Source: Clostridiales bacterium (GTDB lineage Bacteria > Bacillota > Clostridia > Christensenellales > Aristaeellaceae). Taken from it: DNA of 64,000 bases. The notes below the pieces were generated by a model that was given only the letters and a program-made list of their open reading frames with translations, did not search any database and had not been told where the DNA came from. How positions within the stretch are numbered: the stretch's first letter is position 1; each line of letters starts with the position of its first letter. The position numbers were made by a program, and so were the translations under genes. The stretch is taken from NCBI GenBank assembly GCA_015056085.1, contig SVHA01000001.1, positions 483,827-547,826 on the forward strand, in the 5' to 3' direction. This document shows, one piece after another, positions 25,033 through 36,005 of this stretch.

Positions 25033-26310
25033 TCAGTCTCTGGTGGAAGTATCCGTTGCGTCGTATTCTTCCTGATTGCGCTCATGGCCCAGTTTGGGCT
25101 GGGCAAACTTCTGCGTTCTGTACAGGCTGTCATGGCCCGACATCATGAAGGACACCACCGCCGTCACAGCGAACAGCGGCAGGTATTCCATGCCAAACAG
25201 TTCCAGCGACAGGAGGATGGACGCCAGGGGCGCATTGGTCACGCCGCAGAAAACGCCCACCAGGCCCAGGCCTGCGCCCAGCGCCGGGGACATCCCCAGC
25301 AGCGGGGCCGCCACGCAGCCCATGGTCGCCCCCACAAAGAAGGAGGGCACGATTTCGCCACCCTTGAAGCCTGTGCCCAACGTAATCGCCGTAAAGACCA
25401 GTTTGAGCAAAAATGCCGCCGGGAGCGCCTGACCTGCCAATGCAGCGGTGATCACCTGCATACCGCCGCCCTGATAATCCGTGGTGCCCAGCAAAAGGGA
25501 CAACTGCACCACCGCCACGCCGCCCACGGCAACGCGCACCCAGGGATTGGGCAGCATCTTCCTGAAAAGGCGCCCGGAGGCGTGCATCACCCGGCAGAAC
25601 ATCATCGAAGTCAATGCACAGGCAATGCCCAGGCCCGCCGCCTGCAGCAGCGGCACCGTGTTCACGCCTGAAAGCCCGCCCGCCAGGGGGAACACTTCCG
25701 CCGGAGCGCCAATGGCCCTGGCCACCAGCGCCGCCGTGAGGGAAGCGCTCAGGCAGGGAAGCAATCCCCGCTCGTTGATTCTGCCGATTTCGATGATTTC
25801 CAGCACGAACACCGTAGCCGTCAGCGGCGTTCCGAACAGGGCAGAAAACAGGGCCGCCATGCCGCAGAGTTCACACAGGCGGCGACTGTCCTTATGGGGA
25901 TGGAGATGATCGCCGATGGCTGCGCCCAGGCTGCCGCCCAGCTGCAGCGCAGCGCCTTCCCGGCCCGCCGAGCCGCCCAGCAGGTGGGTGACCACGGTGG
26001 AGAAGAAAATCGCCGGCGCCATGGCAACAGGCACCTTTTTCTGGGTGCGCACAGTGGAAATGATCTCATCCGTGCCCACAGACAGGGGCAGCCGCAGCAG
26101 CCGGTACACCCCTGCAATCATCAGGCCGCCCAAAGGCAGCAGATACATCAGCCAGGAGTTGTGCATCCGCAGGTGGGTCACCTTTTCCACCGCCATGGCG
26201 AACAAGCCGCCCACCACGCCGCACACGCAGCCAATCACAATGCCCGTCAGCACCCAGCGCACAAATGCCCACAGGTATCTCCCGGCCTTATGAAAATCCA
26301 CCGATTTCAT
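25033..26310 (-). CDS. CLC-family anion channel or antiporter
   Basis: 425 aa. The first in-frame ATG upstream (26340) would be within about three bases of the predicted transcript start, so the ATG at 26310 with GAGG in front is preferred. About ten or more hydrophobic helices. CLC selectivity motifs are recognisable: GGSAGREGAALQLGG (gating Glu inside GREGA, usually GREGP) and GTGFKGGEIVPSFFVGATMGC's core GGEIVPSF. The first motif GSGIP is replaced by VGTDEI. No C-terminal CBS domains. Cl-/H+ exchange is the default guess; a fluoride-exporting subtype cannot be excluded from the motifs. Confidence 0.88.
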   Translation of the reverse strand: MKSVDFHKAGRYLWAFVRWVLTGIVIGCVCGVVGGLFAMAVEKVTHLRMHNSWLMYLLPLGGLMIAGVYRLLRLPLSVGTDEIISTVRTQKKVPVAMAPAIFFSTVVTHLLGGSAGREGAALQLGGSLGAAIGDHLHPHKDSRRLCELCGMAALFSALFGTPLTATVFVLEIIEIGRINERGLLPCLSASLTAALVARAIGAPAEVFPLAGGLSGVNTVPLLQAAGLGIACALTSMMFCRVMHASGRLFRKMLPNPWVRVAVGGVAVVQLSLLLGTTDYQGGGMQVITAALAGQALPAAFLLKLVFTAITLGTGFKGGEIVPSFFVGATMGCVAAPLLGMSPALGAGLGLVGVFCGVTNAPLASILLSLELFGMEYLPLFAVTAVVSFMMSGHDSLYRTQKFAQPKLGHERNQEEYDATDTSTRD

Positions 26311-26349
26311 CCCGTTCGCCTCGATCTTACACAATTTCATTTCCTGACG

Positions 26350-26378
26350 ATTATACCACCCGACCCAAGTGAAATCAA
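26350..26378 (-). promoter_or_regulatory. Sigma-A promoter for the CLC and SGNH genes
   Basis: Minus strand: TTGATT (26378-26373), 17-base spacer, TATAAT (26355-26350). Confidence 0.8.
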
Positions 26379-26388
26379 CACATTTCAG

Positions 26389-26419
26389 CAAAAAAGGCAC
26401 TCCCGGAGGAGTGCCTTTT
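26389..26419 (-). terminator. Terminator of xylB
   Basis: Minus strand: AAAGGCACTCC-TCCG-GGAGTGCCTTTTTT; strong stem and U run, 11 bases after the xylB stop. Confidence 0.92.
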
Positions 26420-26429
26420 GTTTGCGATA

Positions 26430-27953
26430 TTACATTTTCGCCAACGCCTTGAAAACCTCACGGTTGGCGGCATACAGCTGGGTGAAGACGCCGTAGACCT
26501 TTTCGTATGCGGGGATGTTATCCGCAATGGGCGTCTGGGCAGGATTCTGGTGAATCATGGCACGGCAGGCTTCCGGCACGGAGGCGTAGAGACCTGCGCC
26601 CACGCCGGCCAGGATCGCCACGCCCAGAGCGGGGCCTTCCGTGTTGACGGTGGTGGCCACGGGCATCTGGAACACGTCCGCCAGCATCTGGCGCCACAGG
26701 GGGCTCTTTCCGCCGCCGCCGCAGGCCAGCATGGTTTCGGGCGCCACGCCCATTTCGCTCAACACGCCCAGGCAATCCCGCAGGGAGTAGGTCACGCCTT
26801 CCATCACGGCCCGCAGCAGGTCGCGGCGGGTGTGCATGGCGCTCAGGCCGAAGAACATGCCACGGCAGTCAGCGTCCAGGTGGGGCGTGCGCTCGCCCAT
26901 CAGATAGGGCGCATACAGCAGTTTGTTGGCGCCGATGGGAGACAGCGCCGCTTCCTTGTTCATCAGGTCATAGGGATCGATGTCCATCTGCTGGGCGGCC
27001 TGCTTTTCGGCGTCGCAGAAGGTATCGCGGAACCACTTCAGGCTCAGACCTGCCGCCTGGGTCACGCCCATGACGTGCCATGCACCGGGCACAGCGCAGC
27101 AGAAGGTATGCACACGGCCCTTGGGGTCAATGGCCAGGGAATCCGTATGGGCAAACACCACGCCGCTGGTGCCAATGGTGGTGAAGGCCTTGCCGTCTTC
27201 CACCACGCCGGTGCCCACGGCCGCCGCTGCATTGTCGCCGGCGCCGCCCACCACCAGCGTCTGATCGGAAAGGCCGGTGAGGGCCGCCGCTTCAGCGGAC
27301 ACATGGCCGGTCACTTCGCAGCTCTCATACACCTTGGCCAGCATGGACTTGTCGATGTCCAGTTTTTCCAGCAGCTCGTCAGACCAGCAGCGGTTGGGCA
27401 CATCCAGCATCTGCATACCGGAGGCGTCGGAGACCTCGGTGGCGAAATCGCCAGTGAGCATATAGCGCACATAGTCCTTGGGCAGCAGGATGTGGCGGCA
27501 CTTGGCATAAATTTCCGGCTGATGCTTACGCACCCACAGGACCTTGGACAGGGTGAAGCCAGTCAGGGCGGGGTTGGCGGTGATCTCAATCAGGCGCTCC
27601 TTGCCCACAATGCGGTGAATGTCGTCGCATTCTTCCTGGGTACGCTGGTCGCACCAGATGATGGAGGGCCGCAGCACTTCGCCCTTCTCATCCAGCATCA
27701 CCAGGCCGTGCATCTGACCGGAAATGCCCAGAGACACCACGTCTTCCTTATTCACGCCGGACTTTTCCAACACCGTACGGATGGTGCTCACGGCGGCGTT
27801 CCACCAGTCGCGGGGCTCCTGCTCCGCCCAGCCGTTGTGGGGCTGATACAGGGGGTATTCCACGGTGGAAGAGGCCACCGCCACGCCCGTTTGATCAAAC
27901 AGAACCGTTTTGGTGCCGGAGGTGCCCAGGTCGATGCCCAATACGTATTTCAT
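26430..27953 (-). CDS. xylB: Xylulokinase
   Basis: FGGY kinase that phosphorylates D-xylulose to xylulose 5-phosphate. 507 aa. N-terminal phosphate motif YVLGIDLGTSGTKTVLFD, substrate region ISGQMHGLVMLDE with catalytic Asp in the following IIWCDQRT segment, ATP-binding VVGGAGDNAAAAVGTG and TIGTSGVVF, and the C-terminal ACGGGGKSPLWRQMLADV. The SGQMHG and W-C-D-Q-R-T blocks favour xylulose over glycerol or gluconate. No xylA or xylose transporter is nearby. GAAAGGACG precedes the ATG; it has its own consensus promoter. Confidence 0.93.
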   Translation of the reverse strand: MKYVLGIDLGTSGTKTVLFDQTGVAVASSTVEYPLYQPHNGWAEQEPRDWWNAAVSTIRTVLEKSGVNKEDVVSLGISGQMHGLVMLDEKGEVLRPSIIWCDQRTQEECDDIHRIVGKERLIEITANPALTGFTLSKVLWVRKHQPEIYAKCRHILLPKDYVRYMLTGDFATEVSDASGMQMLDVPNRCWSDELLEKLDIDKSMLAKVYESCEVTGHVSAEAAALTGLSDQTLVVGGAGDNAAAAVGTGVVEDGKAFTTIGTSGVVFAHTDSLAIDPKGRVHTFCCAVPGAWHVMGVTQAAGLSLKWFRDTFCDAEKQAAQQMDIDPYDLMNKEAALSPIGANKLLYAPYLMGERTPHLDADCRGMFFGLSAMHTRRDLLRAVMEGVTYSLRDCLGVLSEMGVAPETMLACGGGGKSPLWRQMLADVFQMPVATTVNTEGPALGVAILAGVGAGLYASVPEACRAMIHQNPAQTPIADNIPAYEKVYGVFTQLYAANREVFKALAKM

Positions 27954-28042
27954 GTTGACGTCCTTTCCCGCCGCAGGGGCATATCACCCTGACGCAGCAG
28001 CACACTTTTTTGACCGGCACAGCCGGTTTTCACACTACTGAA

Positions 28043-28071
28043 ATTATACTTTGAAAGCACTTTGATGTCAA
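28043..28071 (-). promoter_or_regulatory. Consensus sigma-A promoter for xylB
   Basis: Minus strand: TTGACA (28071-28066), 17-base spacer, TATAAT (28048-28043). The spacer contains AAAG-TG-CTTT, a small inverted repeat that could be a repressor site. Confidence 0.88.
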
Positions 28072-28080
28072 GATTTTACC

Positions 28081-28109
28081 TTGCACAAAACCCCGAATAC
28101 TGCTACAAT
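28081..28109 (+). promoter_or_regulatory. Sigma-A-type promoter for the MATE gene
   Basis: TTGCAC (28081-28086), 17-base spacer, TACAAT (28104-28109), back to back with the xylB promoter. Confidence 0.78.
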
Positions 28110-28147
28110 ATGAGGGAAATGAAGAAAAAGAAGGCGGAGTATCTTCT

Positions 28148-29557
28148 ATGACCATGTTTGACCGGATCAAAACCTTTTTCGGCGTGCAGGACATGACCAC
28201 AGGCCGTCCCATCAAGGGCCTGATCAAGTTCTCCATTCCCCTACTGATCGGCAACTTTGCCCAGCAACTCTACAACACCGTGGACGCCATCGTGGTGGGC
28301 CAGCATATCGGTGACAGCGCCCTGGCGGCCGTGGGCACGTCGGGCCCCATCATCAACCTGCTGCTGGTGCTGTTTATGGGCATATCCACCGGCGCCAGCA
28401 TCCTGGCGGCCCAGTTTTTCGGCGCCAAGGACAGGCAGAGTCTCAACAAGGTCATCGGCGGCGCACTTTTGCTGGTGGTGACCACGGGCCTGTTCATGAC
28501 GGTGGCGGGCTACTTCCTCGCCCCGGCGCTGGTGCAGATGGTGGATCCCCCCGACACCGTGGCGGCTAATGCCCAGAGTTATCTGCAGATCATCTTCCTG
28601 GGCATTGTGGGCTGCTCGATGTACAACATCCTCTCCGGCATCCTCAGGGGCATCGGTGACAGCGTGTTCCCCCTGTTTGCGCTGATTGTCGCCAGCCTGC
28701 TCAACATCGGCCTGGATCTGCTGTTTGTGGCCAATTTCCAGATGGGCGTGGCCGGCGTGGCCTGGGCCACCATCATCGCCCAGGGAATTTCCGCCATCCT
28801 GTGCCTGATCCGCCTGTGCACCATCCGCCAGGTGTGCGATGTGCAGATGAAGAACATCCTCCACCCCGACGGAGCGCTGGTGATGCGCCTGTGCCGTCTG
28901 GGCCTCCCCGCCGGCATCACCCAGGCGATCTTCTCCATGTCTGCGCTGGTGGTGCAGGGTCTGACCAACTCCATGGGCGAGATGGTCATGGCCGCCAGCA
29001 CCGCTGTGATGCGTGTGGACGGCTTTGCCATGATGCCCAACTTCACCTTCGGCATTGCCGCCACCACCTTTGTGGGCCAGAACATCGGCGCCCGCAAGGC
29101 AGACCGCATCCGTCAGGGCAACAAGGATCTGCTCAAGCTGGCGCTGGGCTCCTCCATCACGCTGGTGGTGTGCCTGCTGCTGTTTGGCTATAACCTCCTG
29201 TATCTGTTCACCGACACCGCCTCCACGCTGGAAATCGGCAACCGAGGTCTTCGTATCCTCGCCTTTGGCTACATCTGCTTCTCCGTGACCCAGGTGCTGC
29301 AAGGCAATATGCGCGGCGCCGGCGAAACCATGCTGCCCATGTGGATTTCCATCATCACCACCGTCATCATCCGGATGCCGCTGGCGTATCTCTTTGCGTA
29401 TCTCACCCGCTCCCCCGAATTCCCCAACGGCCACTCCGACGCCCTGTATTTCAGCCTCCTGCTCTCCTGGGTGATGGGCATGGTGCTGTCGGTGATCGTA
29501 TACCGCCTGGGCTGGTGGCGCAAGCGCCTGCCTGCGGAATTCGCCAAGGAAATGTAA
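28148..29557 (+). CDS. MATE family efflux transporter
   Basis: 469-aa multidrug/toxic-compound exporter, normal family length, twelve membrane helices in two MatE domains (about 25-190 and 245-405). Characteristic elements: FSIPLLIGNFAQQLYNTVDAIVVG in helix 1 (core quoted PLLIGNFAQQLYNTVDA), GDSALAAVGTSGPI, ILRGIGDSVFPL, and in the second half SMSALVVQGLTNSMGE and NMRGAGETMLPMWIS. It belongs to the DinF/NorM-like clostridial group. Substrate unknown. The M32 peptidase gene follows after 30 bases. Confidence 0.93.
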   Translation: MTMFDRIKTFFGVQDMTTGRPIKGLIKFSIPLLIGNFAQQLYNTVDAIVVGQHIGDSALAAVGTSGPIINLLLVLFMGISTGASILAAQFFGAKDRQSLNKVIGGALLLVVTTGLFMTVAGYFLAPALVQMVDPPDTVAANAQSYLQIIFLGIVGCSMYNILSGILRGIGDSVFPLFALIVASLLNIGLDLLFVANFQMGVAGVAWATIIAQGISAILCLIRLCTIRQVCDVQMKNILHPDGALVMRLCRLGLPAGITQAIFSMSALVVQGLTNSMGEMVMAASTAVMRVDGFAMMPNFTFGIAATTFVGQNIGARKADRIRQGNKDLLKLALGSSITLVVCLLLFGYNLLYLFTDTASTLEIGNRGLRILAFGYICFSVTQVLQGNMRGAGETMLPMWISIITTVIIRMPLAYLFAYLTRSPEFPNGHSDALYFSLLLSWVMGMVLSVIVYRLGWWRKRLPAEFAKEM

Positions 29558-29587
29558 TCAGCCAACCCAATCAAAGGAGTGATTTCC

Positions 29588-31090
29588 ATGACCCTGCAGG
29601 AAGCCCTTGCCAAAATGAACGAACTGGAAGCCGCCCAGCAGGCCTACAATCACGCCATGGGCGTGTTGTCCCTGGACGGTGAAACGGCGGCGCCCCGCAA
29701 TGCCGCCAAAGGCCGCGGCCAGACCTTCGCCTATCTTTCCGGCGTCACCTATCAGCTGCTGGTGAACGATCAGGTGCGTGAAGTGCTGGAAACGGTGCTG
29801 TCCGCCACTGAGGGCGTGACGCCGGTGGAAAAGCGCCGGGCCGAACTGCTCAAGGAAGACTATGACGACATGACCCGCATCCCCATGGAGGAGTTTGTCG
29901 CCTACTCCGCTCTGTCCAACGAGGCCAGCGCCGTGTGGCACGACGCCAAGGTGAACAACGACTATCCCCTCTTTGCGCCCTATCTGGAGAAACTCATCGA
30001 ATACCAGCGCCGCTTTGCCTCCTATAAGGACGACAAGCGCCATCCCTACGATGTGATGCTGGATAATTTCGAGAAGGGCTCCTCCCGGGAGACGCTGGAT
30101 CCCTTCTTTGCCACCCTGCGCAAGAACCTCACCCCCGTCATTCTGGAAGTGAGCAAGAAGCCCCAGCCCCGCACGGATTTCCTGACTGCCGAATTCCCCC
30201 TGCACCTGCAGCGGAATTTTTCCGACAAACTGATGGCCCTGATGGGCATCGACAGGGACTGCTGCGGCATTGCTGAAACGGAGCACCCCTTCACCACCAA
30301 CTTCAACAATCAGGACGTGCGCATCACCACCCATTATCACCTGAACGACCTGAGCAGCAGCATGTATTCCGTCATTCATGAGGGCGGCCATGCGCTGTAT
30401 GAACTGGGCACCGGCGATGACATCCAGTTCACCTGCCTGGCCTCCGGCGCTTCCATGGGCCTGCATGAGAGTCAGAGCCGCTTTTATGAGAATCTCATCG
30501 GGCGCAGCCTGCCCTTCTGCCGGGCGCTGCTGCCGGTGATTCGGGAAATCTTCCCCGCCCAGATGGCGGGCGTGACGCCGGAAATGCTCTATGCGGCGGT
30601 GAATAAGTCCGAGCCTTCGCTGATCCGCACGGAAGCAGACGAACTGACCTATGGAAATCACGTGATGATCCGCTACGAGATGGAGAAGCTGATGTTCTCC
30701 GGCGATGTGAAGGTGGCGGAACTCCCCGGACTGTGGAACGAAATGTACCGCAAGTATCTGGGTGTGGAAGTGCCCGATGACCGTCGGGGCATCCTGCAGG
30801 ACAGCCACTGGAGCGGCGGCGCCTTCGGCTACTTCCCCAGTTATGCCCTGGGCAGCGCTTACGGCGTGCAGATGCTCACCGCCATGGAAAAGGACGTACC
30901 CGACCTCTGGCAGCGCATCGAAAAGGGCGACCTCTCCCCCGCCACTGCCTGGCTGAAGGAGAAGATTCACCGCTTCGGTCGAGTCCTCACCCCGGCGCAA
31001 CTGCTGGAAAACAGCATCGGCGGCCCCTTCGACCCCACCTGCTACACCGATTATCTCACCCGTAAGTTCACTGACCTCTATCGCCTGTAA
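29588..31090 (+). CDS. Carboxypeptidase Taq-type metallopeptidase, M32 family
   Basis: Cytoplasmic zinc carboxypeptidase. ATG at 29588 behind AAAGGAGT gives 500 aa, the usual size. Zinc site HEGGH with His264, Glu265, His268 in SVIHEGGHALYE; the third ligand region is LHESQSRFYENLIGRS (Glu of HES), and the conserved substrate motifs TTHYHLNDLSSSMYS (as HYHLNDL) and RYEMEK are present. The N-terminal DGETAAPRNAAKGRGQ is family-specific. No signal peptide. Preceded by the MATE gene, followed at 33 bases by a nitroreductase-like gene. Confidence 0.95.
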   Translation: MTLQEALAKMNELEAAQQAYNHAMGVLSLDGETAAPRNAAKGRGQTFAYLSGVTYQLLVNDQVREVLETVLSATEGVTPVEKRRAELLKEDYDDMTRIPMEEFVAYSALSNEASAVWHDAKVNNDYPLFAPYLEKLIEYQRRFASYKDDKRHPYDVMLDNFEKGSSRETLDPFFATLRKNLTPVILEVSKKPQPRTDFLTAEFPLHLQRNFSDKLMALMGIDRDCCGIAETEHPFTTNFNNQDVRITTHYHLNDLSSSMYSVIHEGGHALYELGTGDDIQFTCLASGASMGLHESQSRFYENLIGRSLPFCRALLPVIREIFPAQMAGVTPEMLYAAVNKSEPSLIRTEADELTYGNHVMIRYEMEKLMFSGDVKVAELPGLWNEMYRKYLGVEVPDDRRGILQDSHWSGGAFGYFPSYALGSAYGVQMLTAMEKDVPDLWQRIEKGDLSPATAWLKEKIHRFGRVLTPAQLLENSIGGPFDPTCYTDYLTRKFTDLYRL

Positions 31091-31123
31091 TCCCTGCTGA
31101 TTCCCCCGGGAGGTGATTTTCTC

Positions 31124-31867
31124 ATGACCACCATTGCCACCATGTTCACCCCCGCCCAGAGGGAGCGCCTGCGCCAGCAGATTCCCATGCGGTATTCCTG
31201 CAGGCGCTTCAACGCTGCGCCCTCTATGTCGGATTGGGCTGCCCTTGCCTATGCCGCCCAGCGATTCACCCTGCCCGGCGTGCGAATTGCCCTGTGCCCT
31301 GTGGAGGACGCCCTGTTCACTGGGATTCCCCTGGGCCCGGAGCGAGTCAGCGGCTGCCGCTGCGCCGCCGTGGTGATTGCCTCCTCTGCCCACCCAAATG
31401 CCCGCATTCATGCCGGCGTTTCCGGCGAGGCGCTGGTGCTGGAAGCCGCCGCCCTGGGGCTTGGCAGCTGCTGGGTCAGCGGCACATACCGCAAGCGGAT
31501 GCTGGACATTGCCCTTTCCCCCGATGAAAGCGTTCTGTCCCTCATCGCCCTGGGCGTGCCCGCTTCCCCCATGCCCGCCCGCCGTTCCCGCAAGGAGATC
31601 AGCCGCATCTGCGCCGCTGATTTCTCCCAGTGGTCGCAAACCCTGCAGGATGTAGCCAAAGCCGTGCAGTGGGCGCCTTCAGCAATGAATCTCCAGCCCT
31701 GGCAGATGGCCCTGACGCCCCGGGGATTCACCCTGGACGGCAGCGACCGCAGCCGCCTGGACATCGGCATCGCCCTGTGCCACGCCGAGGTCACGCTGAG
31801 TGAGCCCCATCAATGGGTGCTGGGCACCCATCGTTCCCAGCCCCTTGCCCTGCTGCGGGGCCTGTAA
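31124..31867 (+). CDS. Nitroreductase-family protein (TM1586-like)
   Basis: 247 aa. The sequence has two half-domains of the FMN-dependent nitroreductase fold: IPMRYSCRRFNAAPSM (Arg-rich FMN-phosphate region), ALVLEAAALGLGSCWVSGTY, and a second half with VAKAVQWAPSAMNLQPWQMAL, the APS-x-x-N-x-Q-PW FMN motif, ending near DIGIALCHAEVTL. This split order (FMN APSAxNxQPW motif in the C-terminal half) is typical of the TM1586-like nitroreductase family. Physiological substrate unknown. Ends at a bidirectional terminator. Confidence 0.85.
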   Translation: MTTIATMFTPAQRERLRQQIPMRYSCRRFNAAPSMSDWAALAYAAQRFTLPGVRIALCPVEDALFTGIPLGPERVSGCRCAAVVIASSAHPNARIHAGVSGEALVLEAAALGLGSCWVSGTYRKRMLDIALSPDESVLSLIALGVPASPMPARRSRKEISRICAADFSQWSQTLQDVAKAVQWAPSAMNLQPWQMALTPRGFTLDGSDRSRLDIGIALCHAEVTLSEPHQWVLGTHRSQPLALLRGL

Positions 31868-31875
31868 TTCCACAC

Positions 31876-31918
31876 AAAAACAGCACTGCTGACACTTTAG
31901 CAGTGCTGTTTCTATTTT
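31876..31918. terminator. Bidirectional terminator
   Basis: AAACAGCACTGCT/AGCAGTGCTGTTT stem between the convergent nitroreductase-like gene and tgt, with A and T runs on both sides. Confidence 0.9.
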
Positions 31919-31923
31919 GGCAA

Positions 31924-33776
<1,853 letters not shown>

Positions 33777-33784
<8 letters not shown>

Positions 33785-34640
33785 GATACCACCTTCCGCT
33801 GGCGCCGCAGGGCAGCACGCCGCCGCTGGTCACGGGCAGGCACAGTTCCTGGCTGTCGACGTGTCCGCCGTGGCGGGATACCACGCACTTTTCCAGCATA
33901 TTGCTCAGGACGCTTGCCTGAAAGCCCGTGGTGTAACTGTTGATGAGGTAGAACAGCGGCTGATCACTGAGCACCTGAGCGCAGGTGTCCACCAGGCCGT
34001 ACAGTTCGTTTTCCAGCTTCCACACTTCCCCTGAAGGTCCCCTGCCGTAACTGGGGGGATCCATCAGGATGCCGTCATAGCGGTTGCCGCGGCGGATCTC
34101 CCGCTGCACGAACCGCAGCGCATCTTCCACAATCCACCGGAAGGAACTTTCCGGCAGCCCGGACAGTTCCCGGTTTTCCTTTGCCCACTGTACCATGCCC
34201 TTGGCTGCGTCCACATGGGTGACGTGGGCGCCGGCAGCGGCGCACGCCAGGGTCGCACCGCCGGTATAGCCAAAGAGGTTGAGTACCTTCACATCCCTGC
34301 GGCCGCTGCGCTTGATGACGTCCTGCATCCAGACCCAGTTGGCTGCCTGTTCGGGGAAAAGCCCCGTGTGCTTAAAGCCAGTGGGTCTGACGTAAAACTT
34401 CAGTTCGCCGTGGGAAACCGTCCAGCGTTCCGGCAGGCGTGTGAGGAATTCCCATTCTCCGCCGCCGCGCTCGGAGCGGTGATAGTGTGCCTGCGCCTGC
34501 TTCCACAGCTGCGGATCCGCCTTGGGCCAGATCGTCTGCGGATCGGGACGGCGCAGGATCACGTTTCCCCAGCGCTCCAGTTTTTCACCGTCGCCGGTAT
34601 CCAGCACCTCATAATCCTGCCAGGTATTTGCCTGAAACAT
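33777..34640 (-). CDS. Class I SAM-dependent methyltransferase (RlmI/COG1092-like)
   Basis: 287-aa predicted RNA methyltransferase. SAM-binding motif I is VLNLFGYTGGATLACAAAGA (shown by LNLFGYTGG), motif II HVDAAKGMVQWAKEN, motif IV MDPPSYGRGPSGEVWKLE (catalytic DPPSYGR). The N-terminal part is a short substrate domain without a PUA domain, and GLFPEQAANWVW is the family-specific helix before motif I. This resembles the COG1092 group that contains rRNA m5C/m7G methylases; the exact target is unknown. Lies between two overlapping or nearly overlapping genes of the tgt operon. Confidence 0.87.
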
Positions 34641-34667
34641 ACTTCTCTCTCCTTTGAGTCAAGCGCC

Positions 34668-35993
34668 TTACAGCCGCACGATCACGTCATCATGCAGTTC
34701 AATCAGCTTGTCCACCATTTCCTGCAGATACAGCCTGTCCAGTCCGGCCAGGGCGGGATCGCAGTCCACGTATTCCCTCAGAGCACTGCGGTCGCCCGCG
34801 GCAGCCAGGGCAGCCAGGCGGTTGACTTCATCCACTTCGCCGCAGATATCCGCCAGGTCATCCGGCATCAGGATGCCGTGAGGCACTTCCCCGCCCCCGC
34901 GCAGCGTCAGGGCGGATTCAATCACCGCCTGAGGAGAAAGCTGGGGCAGTTCCCTGCCGTTTCGGCGGGTGACTGCGGGAATGTCGGCGTCTGATTTGTT
35001 CACAAGCGCCAGCGCCAGCTGCATGGGGCGAACCGGCGGCGCTTTGGACAGAAGCAGCCACTGCGCCATCATACCTTCCTGCTCTGCAGCGCCCTTTTCA
35101 CTGACAGTGTTCATATACAGGATGCGCTCCTTGCGGCGCTCCACGGTTTCGCCGAATTCCGGCTGTTCTTCAGGAATGAAATCCTCCTGGGCGGGCAGGA
35201 ATTCAGCGTGATCGGTGACGTCGCCCACAGCAAGCGCGCCGTACCAATCCATCCAGCGTTTGGTCAGTCTGCCCAGATCGCCCGTTTCGGCCAGATCCTT
35301 GAGCACAGAAAGCAGGTCCTCCCCGGTCGTTTTGTCCTTCATATCCAGCAGGAAGGAAAATCCCGGCAGGCCCGCAATGGTGGCCGACGCTTCCTCCGGC
35401 TTTCTGTGTACCTTGCGGCACAGCATATCCAGACCGTTGGCGCCCTTAAGCGGCGTACGCCCCAGCCCGTAGCAGCGAAAGCCTGCATTGAGGAACATCG
35501 CCGTGGTTCTCGCCACAGGCTGACCCAGGTTCACCACCAAAGCACCCGGGCAGTATTTCTCCATATCCTCCGCAAGGGACAGCACCGTTTCCCCCTGGCG
35601 CAGGGCGTGCATCAGTCCGCCGATGCCGCCGTTGACCCGTGCCTGATCGATCAGCCCGGGATCGTCCTCCTCCACGCCGGAAAGGGCTTCCCTGTCCTGG
35701 CGGAAGCGGCTTGCTGCCATGCAGTCCCCCGCATAGATCACGCAGTCGGCGTCTCTGAGGACGTCCGCCCGGTTTCCCGTCACGGTAAGAACGGCAGGAA
35801 TGCCGCTGTGGGCAATCACGGCGTCGCCGTAGCCCTGAAGCACCTGCTGCATGGCGCTGTTTTTTTCTTCCACAAATACCCGGGCAGCTTCCTTGCCGAC
35901 AAAGAGCAGATCCGTCAGCATACCCGGCAGGAGCGTGGGAATGTCCTGACCGATCAGGGCAAATTTCAGGGGTGTGTTCCTGCGCTGCGTCAT
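34668..35993 (-). CDS. Degenerate GH4-like protein (NAD/Mn glycosidase family) lacking metal ligands
   Basis: 441 aa. Overall layout follows glycoside hydrolase family 4: an N-terminal Rossmann-like part, DADCVIYAGD (81-90) at the place of the GH4 'DADFVI' strand, NLGQPVARTTAMF (155-167) at the 'NPxxxxT' motif, IAGLPGFSFL (206-215) at the 'GxNHxxW' motif, and late blocks ADIPAVTRRNG and YVDCDPA. The canonical Cys and His that bind Mn2+ are absent: CYGLGRTP (174-181) replaces FCHG/LCHS, and LPG replaces NH. The GxGS dinucleotide motif is also weak (LIGQDIPT). Family placement is inference from pattern order. If right, it is probably not a normal glycosidase. Confidence 0.5.
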   Translation of the reverse strand: MTQRRNTPLKFALIGQDIPTLLPGMLTDLLFVGKEAARVFVEEKNSAMQQVLQGYGDAVIAHSGIPAVLTVTGNRADVLRDADCVIYAGDCMAASRFRQDREALSGVEEDDPGLIDQARVNGGIGGLMHALRQGETVLSLAEDMEKYCPGALVVNLGQPVARTTAMFLNAGFRCYGLGRTPLKGANGLDMLCRKVHRKPEEASATIAGLPGFSFLLDMKDKTTGEDLLSVLKDLAETGDLGRLTKRWMDWYGALAVGDVTDHAEFLPAQEDFIPEEQPEFGETVERRKERILYMNTVSEKGAAEQEGMMAQWLLLSKAPPVRPMQLALALVNKSDADIPAVTRRNGRELPQLSPQAVIESALTLRGGGEVPHGILMPDDLADICGEVDEVNRLAALAAAGDRSALREYVDCDPALAGLDRLYLQEMVDKLIELHDDVIVRL

Positions 35994-36005
35994 AGTCCTT
36001 TTTCC

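Noticed and set aside
26311..26430. Fluoride riboswitch ahead of the CLC gene
   Set aside because: The leader is only about 30 bases after the predicted transcript start and lacks the conserved riboswitch core.
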